A program made the translations under genes and the position numbers. Shown here in pieces: positions 20,941 to 25,788 of a stretch of 25,788 nucleotides of DNA. The DNA is from an archaeon (GTDB taxonomy: Archaea > Nanobdellota > Nanobdellia > Pacearchaeales > GW2011-AR1): assembly GCA_030593225.1 (NCBI GenBank), contig JAUVHP010000004.1:1-25788 (forward strand). The letters run 5' to 3'. The notes beneath the pieces were generated by a model. That model did no database searches. It was not told the DNA's origin and saw only the letters and a list, made by a program, of their open reading frames with translations. Every line of letters begins with the position of its first letter. Position 1 is the stretch's first letter.

Positions 20941-21855
20941 ATGGTTAAAGGAAAGTTTATTTATTGTGCATATTGTAAGAAAAAGGTTTTTAAATATAAT
21001 TGGGAATTAACGAGAAGTAAAAATATATATTGCACAAAAAAGTGTTCAGATAAAGCTAAAATAAGAAAAGATATAAGATATTGTAAAGAATGTAATAAAA
21101 AGTTTGTTGTAAAACCTAGTGAAAAGAAGAAATGTTGTAGTTTTAAATGTTCTGCAAAAAATAGAGAAGCTAATGGTCGTTCAGAAGAACATCTTATTAA
21201 ACTTAACAAAATATTAATTGAAAATAGAAAAAAGATAGAAAGATGTAAAATATGTGGGAGGCTTAAAAGTAAAAATAAGTTACACACTTGCCCTTCAAAA
21301 GCAGAATTATCGGCAATAATGAAGGGAAAAATGACTCCTAAATTAAGGAAAAAGATGGGCATAGCTCAAAAAAAAGCATATAAAGAAGGTAAAAAAATTC
21401 CTTATTGGTTAGGTAAAAAAAGAACAAAAGAAACAATAGATAAAGCTGTTAAAACAAGGTTAGAAAGAATTAAAAATGGAGAAATTGTATCTTATTGGAA
21501 AGGGAAAAAGCGAAGTAAGAAAGATAGAAAAAAGATGTCTAAATCCCACATTGGGCTTCAAGTCGGTGAAAAAAATTCAAGGTGGAGGGGTGGGGTGTCA
21601 TCAAAGAAAAAACTAATTTGGGGGAGTTATAAATATCAAAAATGGCGTAAATCTGTTTTTAAAAGAGATGATTACACCTGTCAAATATGTGGCAAAAAAG
21701 GCATAGAACTTAATGCCCACCATATTGATACAGTTTATAATAATCCTAAACTTATATTTAATAAAAAAAATGGAAAAACATTATGTAAAAAATGTCATAT
21801 CGAATTACACAAAAAAATTGGATGGGGGAAAATAAAAAATGAAAATAAAAAATGA
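20941..21855 (+). CDS. HNH homing endonuclease between the intein halves
   Basis: A separate 304-residue ORF in a frame different from both halves. Residues 9-118 hold several zinc knuckles (CAYCKKK, CTKKC, CKECNKK, CCSFKC, CKICGRL). Residues 120-215 carry NUMOD3-like basic repeats (GKMTPKLRKKMGIAQKK, GKKRSKKDRKKMSKSHIG). The HNH nuclease is at 247-290: CQICGKKGIELNAHHID, NPKLIFNKKNGKTLCKKCH, with His260/His261 and the C4 zinc site. It has its own ATG two bases after the N-half stop and overlaps the C-half by 17 bases. It should spread the split intein by cutting intein-free alleles. Confidence 0.9.
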   Translation: MVKGKFIYCAYCKKKVFKYNWELTRSKNIYCTKKCSDKAKIRKDIRYCKECNKKFVVKPSEKKKCCSFKCSAKNREANGRSEEHLIKLNKILIENRKKIERCKICGRLKSKNKLHTCPSKAELSAIMKGKMTPKLRKKMGIAQKKAYKEGKKIPYWLGKKRTKETIDKAVKTRLERIKNGEIVSYWKGKKRSKKDRKKMSKSHIGLQVGEKNSRWRGGVSSKKKLIWGSYKYQKWRKSVFKRDDYTCQICGKKGIELNAHHIDTVYNNPKLIFNKKNGKTLCKKCHIELHKKIGWGKIKNENKK

Positions 21856-21955
21856 TGAAATAATTGAAATAGAAGAAATAATTGAAGAAGATAATTTTTT
21901 GGATTTGACAACAGAAACAGAAAATTTTGTTGCAGAAGATGTTATTACACACAAT
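21839..21955 (+). other. C-terminal half of a split intein
   Basis: Codons 1-39 of the gene above, ending in His-Asn. 39 residues is a usual length for a split C-intein. A charged start (KIKNDEIIEIEEIIEED) faces the similarly charged, Lys-rich N-half end, which is how many split inteins associate. Confidence 0.9.
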
Positions 21956-22441
21956 TCCTACCAGAAACCTTCCAAACGTAGTATAAGTTGTGGATACTAT
22001 ATGCCATCAGTCATCAAGGAAGGAATTGAGGTTATTGTTGCTGTTGATACTTCTGGTTCGATAGGTGAAAAAGAATTAGTCGATTTTGTATCTGAGATAA
22101 TTGGGTTAGCGAAGGCATTTCAAGAAAGAATACATATGACACTGATTACTTGTGATGCTAAAATTCAAAATACTTATGAAATCGCAAATGGAAATATTGA
22201 AAAAATCAAAAATGAAGTTAAAATGAGGGGTGGTGGTGGCACTTCATTTACTCCTGTTATAGATTGGATTAATGAGAATAAAAGAGACGCAAAACTTTTA
22301 ATTTATTTAACAGATGGATATGGAGATAAAATACAAAGACAAAAATATGATATATTGTGGGTTCTTTCACATGGTGGCAGTGATGATTTATTAAAAGATG
22401 TCGGTAATGTAATAAAATTAGAAAAATATGAGAATAACTAA
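21839..22441 (+). CDS. C-intein plus VWA domain of the DUF2201-type protein
   Basis: 200 residues. Residues 1-39 are a C-intein: EDNFLDLTTETENFVAEDV (block F) and VITHN (block G, penultimate His and terminal Asn). Extein residues begin at Ser40, the +1 nucleophile: SYQKPSKRSISCGYYMPS, typical of DUF2201 before its VWA domain. The VWA MIDAS is intact: DTSGS (70-74), GGGTSF with the metal-binding Thr, and LTDGYGD. Trans-spliced to the 19904 product it would give a protein of about 415 residues. The partner is the MoxR ATPase at 13687. Confidence 0.92.
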   Translation: MKIKNDEIIEIEEIIEEDNFLDLTTETENFVAEDVITHNSYQKPSKRSISCGYYMPSVIKEGIEVIVAVDTSGSIGEKELVDFVSEIIGLAKAFQERIHMTLITCDAKIQNTYEIANGNIEKIKNEVKMRGGGGTSFTPVIDWINENKRDAKLLIYLTDGYGDKIQRQKYDILWVLSHGGSDDLLKDVGNVIKLEKYENN

Positions 22442-22503
22442 TATGATTTAAAATGGTTTAATTCTTTTAAACTAAAAAATAAAATGTTAGAAAAATTAAA
22501 ATG
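22442..22503 (+). pseudogene. Short remnant ending in MLEKLK
   Basis: After the VWA stop one frame reads YDLKWFNSFKLKNKMLEKLK and then ends in an ATGA overlap with the next gene, without a start codon except an ATG six codons from the end. It looks like the tail of a lost gene with the recurrent terminal peptide, or a six-residue coupling ORF. Confidence 0.3.
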
Positions 22504-22764
22504 ACAAATGCTAATGAAGTAGTATCTATTAAAATTAATAATAAATGGTATGACTTTAAAGCACCGTTTGAATGTATATGTTGTAGAAAAATTATAAGTA
22601 GAGAACAATTTATGTTTTCTATGTTATGTGCATATTGTGATTTAGGTCAATGTGGCTCAAGACTTAGTAAATTTGAAGATGGTCATGGACATAAAGTAGA
22701 TGAATTAATAAATGATAAGGGAAAACTTAATATAAAACTTAATATTATTGAAAAATTAAAATGA
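22501..22764 (+). CDS. Zinc protein ending in IIEKLK
   Basis: An 87-residue protein: a beta-hairpin start (VVSIKINNKWYDFKAPFE), CICCRKII (about 25-28) and CAYCDLGQCG (about 43-50) as a C4 zinc knuckle, then a His-containing loop (DGHGHKVDELI). The end LNIIEKLK is the recurrent terminal peptide. Stop overlaps the next start as ATGA. Function unknown. Confidence 0.6.
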   Translation: MTNANEVVSIKINNKWYDFKAPFECICCRKIISREQFMFSMLCAYCDLGQCGSRLSKFEDGHGHKVDELINDKGKLNIKLNIIEKLK

Positions 22765-22874
22765 GTGAAGAAAAAAGAAATACAGGTAAAGAAAAGAAAA
22801 GAGGGAATAAAAGATTCCCCTATAAAAAAGGTGGAAAATATAGAACACAAGAATTAAAAGGAGATAAAAAATGA
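22761..22874 (+). CDS. Very basic 37-residue protein
   Basis: MSEEKRNTGKEKKRGNKRFP... is rich in Lys, Arg and Gly, probably unfolded alone and able to bind nucleic acid. It starts and ends in ATGA overlaps. Its last codons contain the AAGGAGA Shine-Dalgarno of the next gene. Confidence 0.5.
   Translation: MSEEKRNTGKEKKRGNKRFPYKKGGKYRTQELKGDKK
22858..22864 (+). promoter_or_regulatory. Shine-Dalgarno AAGGAGA (also at 23045-23051)
   Basis: ATTAAAAGGAGATAAAAA precedes ATG 22871, and the same bases precede ATG 23058 with equal spacing. These two genes thus share a real ribosome binding site, unlike most genes here. Confidence 0.6.
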
Positions 22875-23038
22875 AAAAAGAAGATAAAATAGATTTAAAA
22901 ATATACAAAAAAAATAAGAAATCGTTAATTGAAATCTTAGCCAAAATAGTAAATAGAGATAAATTTTCTGAAAAAGAACTTAAAAAAGTTGGGAAAATTA
23001 GAATTGAATTAAAATTTAGTTATTTGGAAAAATTTTAA
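22871..23038 (+). CDS. Small basic protein starting MKKEDK
   Basis: A 55-residue protein whose first six residues equal those of the genes at 6115 and 6495. The rest is helical and basic (SLIEILAKIVNRDKFSEKELKKVGK). It has a Shine-Dalgarno identical to that of the next gene. No family recognised. Confidence 0.55.
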   Translation: MKKEDKIDLKIYKKNKKSLIEILAKIVNRDKFSEKELKKVGKIRIELKFSYLEKF

Positions 23039-23057
23039 AATTAAAAGGAGATAAAAA

Positions 23058-23486
23058 ATGAAAATACAAGATTTAATAAAATTAAAAAAATTAAATAAAG
23101 AACAGATTGACAGTCGTTGGACTAATGAAATACAAAAGAAATTCTTTAAGAAGCATGGTTATTCGTGGCAAGTTCCATCACACTCTCAAGATGAAAGTGT
23201 TTTATTGAATAACTATGAAAAAGATTGTGTTGTTGCTTATGTTAAAAATAAATATTTAATTCTAATGCTCATAAAATTAAGAGGGGACAATTTTAGAGGT
23301 TTTGTTGTATTTAATGATTTCCTTACAAAATATACTGGAAGTATTTCATACAAAATATCAAGTATTTATGATAAGAAAGATATTTTGTATGGGTCTGAAG
23401 AAGATAAAGAAAACTTTCATGTAGTTGATGAAGAACTACTTAGTAAATTTAAAAAATCAATTATCTTAGATAAATTGGACGGCTAA
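23058..23486 (+). CDS. Unknown protein ending in IILDKLDG
   Basis: A 142-residue protein with a helical start, SWQVPSHSQDESVLLNNYEKD, beta strands (CVVAYVKNKYLILMLIKLRG, GFVVFNDFLTKY) and a helical end KKSIILDKLDG. The tail matches the ILDRL-G leader found at the N-terminus of other proteins. The stop lies inside the second copy of the heptad repeat. Shine-Dalgarno AAGGAGA lies six bases before the ATG. Function unknown. Confidence 0.6.
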   Translation: MKIQDLIKLKKLNKEQIDSRWTNEIQKKFFKKHGYSWQVPSHSQDESVLLNNYEKDCVVAYVKNKYLILMLIKLRGDNFRGFVVFNDFLTKYTGSISYKISSIYDKKDILYGSEEDKENFHVVDEELLSKFKKSIILDKLDG

Positions 23487-23502
23487 ACGCTAATGGCTAA
23501 AT
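23478..23502. repeat. 25-nt dispersed repeat, copy 2 (three GCTAANN heptads)
   Basis: Identical in all 25 bases to 10225-10249, 13 kb away. Heptads are at 23482-23488, 23489-23495 and 23496-23502. It covers the stop of the preceding gene and a tiny MAKLK ORF that overlaps the start of the HNH gene. Confidence 0.85.
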
Positions 23503-23506
23503 TAAA

Positions 23507-24160
23507 ATGAATGAAAAAGATAAGAAAAATCACAATCAAGCACAGAGTGAATGGAAAAAGAAAAACCCCGACTACCAAAAAGAATGGTATGAAAAAAATA
23601 AAGAAAGGATATTAAAAAAATCTAAAACATATTATCAAGAAAACAAAGAAAAAATTAAAGAATGTAGTAGAGATTATTCTAAGAAGAATTATCAAAGAGA
23701 TAAAGGAAAAAGAAGAGAATATAAGAAGAAGTGGATAGAAGAAAATAAAGAAAAATTTAAAGAAAATAATAATAGATATACTAAAGAATATCATAAAAAC
23801 CATAGAGAAAAAAGGAATAACTATCTAAAAACGAGATACAAAATAGATAAAAGTTTTAGAATTATTTATCTTTTAAGAAATTCATTATATAGTACATTAA
23901 AGAAATATACAAAAACTGGAAAAATTATGTCTTCTAAGAAATATGAGATTGATTATAAGGCGATAATAGAACATTTAAAACCATTCCCAAAAGATATAAG
24001 CAAATATGATATCCACCATATAAAAGAATTACATACATTTCATTTTGTTAATCCTGATAATTCCACTAATTTGGAAGAAGTTAAGATAGCATTTGCCCCT
24101 GAAAATCATATGTTGGTTTTGAGAGAAGAGCATAAAGATATACACAGGAACAGAAAATAA
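23507..24160 (+). CDS. HNH endonuclease with YxxNKE repeats
   Basis: A 217-residue protein. The first 110 residues are a chain of short basic-aromatic repeats (EWYEKNKERILKKSK, YYQENKEKIKEC, KKWIEENKEKFKEN), typical of a class of phage HNH nucleases and presumed to bind DNA. The C-terminus has the HNH core: YDIHHIKELHTFHF, then STNLEEVKIAFAPENHMLVLREEHKDIH. It begins right after the heptad repeat. Likely a free-standing homing nuclease, with no sign of an intron around it. Confidence 0.82.
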   Translation: MNEKDKKNHNQAQSEWKKKNPDYQKEWYEKNKERILKKSKTYYQENKEKIKECSRDYSKKNYQRDKGKRREYKKKWIEENKEKFKENNNRYTKEYHKNHREKRNNYLKTRYKIDKSFRIIYLLRNSLYSTLKKYTKTGKIMSSKKYEIDYKAIIEHLKPFPKDISKYDIHHIKELHTFHFVNPDNSTNLEEVKIAFAPENHMLVLREEHKDIHRNRK

Positions 24161-24172
24161 ACAAAACGGAAA

Positions 24173-24490
24173 ATGGAAAAAGAAATTAAAGAATTAGAAG
24201 AATTAACAACAAATCTTGAAGAAAAAATAAATTACTTTGAAGAACTTAAAAAAGAGTTAAATCTATTATATACGAGATGTTGGTTATGTGGTTCAAGTAA
24301 ATGTATAACAAATCATTCAATAGTTGGAGAACATAAACAACCTTACATACCATTATGTAAAGAATGCCACAAAATGATAGAAAATTTTAAACTTGCTATT
24401 AAAGTTATGGAAGAAAAAGAACCACTAACAATTAATAATTTTAAAGTTATATTAAATTCAATTAATGGACAATGGGAAAATAAAAAATGA
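24173..24490 (+). CDS. HNH-like zinc protein with coiled coil
   Basis: 105 residues: an N-terminal coiled coil (IKELEELTTNLEEKINYFEELKK), then CWLCGSSKCITNHSIVGEHK and PLCKECHKMIE, which has the C..C...H...C..CH zinc layout of HNH proteins. The catalytic His-Asn pattern is not fully clear, so it may be a nuclease or only a zinc-binding relative. Ends in an ATGA overlap. Confidence 0.6.
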   Translation: MEKEIKELEELTTNLEEKINYFEELKKELNLLYTRCWLCGSSKCITNHSIVGEHKQPYIPLCKECHKMIENFKLAIKVMEEKEPLTINNFKVILNSINGQWENKK

Positions 24491-24888
24491 AAGAAATATA
24501 TAATGAAGATAATCCGAGATTTTGGAGTTTAAATTTAGAAAAAAATAATATTCAAGATTTAAAGGATTGGATAGAAAAAAACAAACTTGTTGGGATTGTT
24601 GATGAAGAAGAAGGTGGAATAATTGGATATATTTCTGATGACTTTATAGATAAAATTGTGAATAAGTTAAATAAAAATTATAAAATGAAAAGAAAAGAAA
24701 ATTATAGCACAAAATACGAGAGAGAAGAAATGTGTGCGAAAGATAGTATAGAATGCCAACCAAAAAATAAAAGTAAGCAGGAAGATATTTGTAAAAAATG
24801 TGGTAAAAATATATTTGATATTGATAAAAGAATTTGTGGAACAAGTTGGGATTATTGTATTTGTAATAAAACAAAAAAATTAAAATGA
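24487..24888 (+). CDS. Unknown protein with C-terminal zinc site
   Basis: 133 residues. An N-terminal acidic domain (PRFWSLNLEKNNIQDLKDWI, VGIVDEEEGGIIGYISDD), a basic linker, and Cys-containing C-terminus: ICKKCGKNIFDID, RICGTSWDYCICNKTKK, giving about six Cys for zinc. Ends in KKLK with an ATGA overlap. No family recognised. Confidence 0.6.
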   Translation: MKEIYNEDNPRFWSLNLEKNNIQDLKDWIEKNKLVGIVDEEEGGIIGYISDDFIDKIVNKLNKNYKMKRKENYSTKYEREEMCAKDSIECQPKNKSKQEDICKKCGKNIFDIDKRICGTSWDYCICNKTKKLK

Positions 24889-25424
24889 AAAAGCAAGAAA
24901 TAATTAAAATAATTGATGATGAGATAGATAGAATATCTAATTTCGATAATAGTATTCATGGACATGATTTAACAAAATTAATTACATCACCATTAAGAAA
25001 CATAAAAAGAGAGATAAGAGAATTAATCATGAAGTTTAAAGAAATATTAAAATTAATTCCCTGTTTTTATCTACCAATAATAATATTTATAATACAATAT
25101 GCAATATTAATGCCATTTGGATTTTATACTAAATTTGTATGGTTTGATATTCCTATGCACTTTTTAGGTGGGTGTGCTATTGCTTATAGTTTTATATTGG
25201 TTTTGAATAAATTAGATGATAAAGTTATAATAAAAGATAAATTAATAAGGATTTTAATAATAATAAGTTTTGTTGGATTTGTTGCAATCTTTTGGGAATT
25301 TTACGAACATTTAGTAAATGTATTATTAAATGACCCAATTAATGTTTATGGAGATACTATGCTTGATTTACTTATGGGATTATTAGGAGGTCTTGTTATA
25401 GCATTAATAAAAGATGAAAACTAA
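24885..25424 (+). CDS. Four-helix membrane protein, DUF2238/YjdF-like
   Basis: 179 residues with a soluble helical start (1-55) and membrane helices at about 58-78, 86-107, 120-140 and 157-175. Polar residues lie inside the helices: FDIPMHFLGG (Asp88, His92), WEFYEH (Glu138, Glu141) and GDTMLDLLMGLLGG (Asp157, Asp161). The 'D..MH...G', 'WE..E' and 'DT..DL..G' set resembles the DUF2238/YjdF membrane family, with a possible metal or substrate site in the membrane. Function unknown. Confidence 0.65.
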   Translation: MKKQEIIKIIDDEIDRISNFDNSIHGHDLTKLITSPLRNIKREIRELIMKFKEILKLIPCFYLPIIIFIIQYAILMPFGFYTKFVWFDIPMHFLGGCAIAYSFILVLNKLDDKVIIKDKLIRILIIISFVGFVAIFWEFYEHLVNVLLNDPINVYGDTMLDLLMGLLGGLVIALIKDEN

Positions 25425-25635
25425 AGATAAAGAAAAAATACTTGATAGATTAAATGGATTAAAAGAATTTGAAGTCAGTTATTGGGAAGAAGTTCAATAT
25501 TTCAAAAAAATTAAAGCAAAAAGCAAAGAAGAATTAGAAGAAAAATTTAATTCTGGTGAATTAGTCTTTGATAGCATAGATATAATTGATGGAAAGTTAA
25601 TAGACGATAGTTTACAGATAGATGAGGTAGAATAA
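25414..25635 (+). CDS. Acidic protein with ILDRL leader
   Basis: A 73-residue protein starting MKTKDKEKILDRLNGLKE, the third clear case of the leader found at 6115 and 6495, 19 kb away. The body is different (YWEEVQYFKKIKAKSKEELEEKF, DSIDIIDGKLIDD). It begins 11 bases inside the membrane protein gene. Function unknown. Confidence 0.6.
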   Translation: MKTKDKEKILDRLNGLKEFEVSYWEEVQYFKKIKAKSKEELEEKFNSGELVFDSIDIIDGKLIDDSLQIDEVE

Positions 25636-25671
25636 ATGGGAAGTGTAGTCAATTACCCACCACTAAAGTAG
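25636..25671 (+). pseudogene. Gene start cut by the right-hand insertion
   Basis: ATG 25636 directly follows a TAA and reads MGSV before the IS-like end begins; it then stops at 25669 inside the hairpin. It looks like the start of a resident gene, similar to the case at 17556. Confidence 0.3.
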
Positions 25672-25675
25672 TGGG
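25656..25675 (-). ncRNA. IS200/IS605-like right-end hairpin, minus strand
   Basis: On the minus strand GGAAGCCCACTACTTTAG and TGGTGGGTAATTGAC form a stem (CCCACTAC/GTGGTGGG with a G-U pair), closely parallel to the hairpin after tnpB at 19632 (GAAGCCC...GGGAGTATGTCAC). The G-U pair forms only in minus-strand RNA, which supports that orientation. It predicts a minus-strand tnpB beyond the right edge. Confidence 0.55.
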
Positions 25676-25710
25676 CTTCCAATGATGTTAGGAACTAAGA
25701 GTTGACTAGC

Positions 25711-25788
25711 CTAAAGAAACAAAAAAATGGAAACAAAAAATACGAGAACAAGACTTAACAAAACACCAGAGAATGCTCCACAAGTTCT
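25711..25788 (-). CDS. tnpB: Possible C-terminus of a second TnpB (partial)
   Basis: The minus-strand frame from the window edge reads RTCGAFSGVLLSLV and then a hydrophobic end before TAG. It stands just upstream of the minus-strand right-end hairpin, the place of a tnpB C-terminus, and the Cys-Gly position resembles SSGCVTQPKV near the end of the complete TnpB. Only 25 residues are visible, so this is tentative; a plus-strand start at 25727 is the alternative. Confidence 0.35.
   Translation of the reverse strand, partial: RTCGAFSGVLLSLVLVFFVSIFLFL

Noticed and set aside
20666..21955. Ordinary full-length intein broken by sequencing errors
   Set aside because: Three different frames would need at least two errors exactly at gene-like junctions, and the HNH ORF has its own start, N-terminal zinc knuckles and a clean overlap with the C-half.
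23507..23860. Repeat array in the HNH gene as a CRISPR or DNA tandem repeat
   Set aside because: The repetition is at protein level (YxxNKE units) with variable spacing and sequence; there are no constant repeats with spacers.

Overview
This is an AT-rich, almost entirely plus-strand stretch packed with about 60 short genes and no gap over 300 bases without coding sequence. I see no rRNA, tRNA, CRISPR array, integrase, or capsid, portal or terminase gene. The best guess is an archaeal virus, provirus or large extrachromosomal element. The archaeal reading rests on TATA boxes of the TTTAAATA type placed about 24-27 nt before start codons (leaderless transcripts, at 7243, 14826 and 17629), near absence of Shine-Dalgarno sites, and TnpB-type transposon remains. 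The virus-like reading rests on tiny overlapping genes, a phage-style ATP-dependent DNA ligase, free-standing homing endonucleases and an abundance of unknown small proteins. The host group cannot be named from this window.

Layout. 1-7126: a tightly coupled operon of small unknown and zinc-binding proteins, with a HELAH metallopeptidase-like protein (650), an ATP-dependent DNA ligase (2749) and a phage-type protein with a VRGHFR motif (4705). 7113-8169: a RelA/SpoT-like HD-domain gene broken by a cassette that has its own leaderless promoter, an AbrB-like protein and a Vsr-like homing endonuclease. 8162-12935: more small membrane, zinc and coiled-coil proteins, with one of two near-identical promoters at 10284. 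12946-14814: the second copy of that promoter starts a run ending in a MoxR-type AAA+ ATPase (13687), which has the only textbook Shine-Dalgarno in the window. 14826-19672: mobile DNA, namely a LAGLIDADG endonuclease and a leaderless three-gene operon (zinc ribbon, unknown protein, TnpB) that ends in an IS200/IS605-like hairpin. 19700-22441: a frameshifted coiled-coil gene, then a DUF2201-type metallopeptidase/VWA protein, the usual partner of such MoxR ATPases. 22501-25635: small zinc proteins, HNH nucleases and a four-helix membrane protein. The right edge runs into a second, minus-strand IS200/IS605-like end.

Main discovery. The VWA/metallopeptidase gene is a 'fractured gene'. Its N-terminal half ends in an N-intein (begins with Cys at 20666), its C-terminal half begins with a C-intein (ends with His-Asn before Ser at 21956), and a complete HNH homing endonuclease gene lies between them in a third reading frame. 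Joining the exteins by trans-splicing gives an unbroken DUF2201 protein with HExxH and MIDAS motifs. Together with the broken HD gene, the LAGLIDADG gene, TnpB and further HNH genes, the right half of the window is a hot spot of endonuclease-driven invasion around a MoxR-VWA chaperone pair.

Other unexplained signals: a recurring I-L-[DE]-[KR]-L peptide at the N- or C-terminus of many unrelated small proteins; a 25-nt dispersed repeat made mostly of three GCTAANN heptads; a duplicated promoter and leader; and a very uniform 'stop-A-start' or ATGA junction between genes in place of ribosome binding sites.
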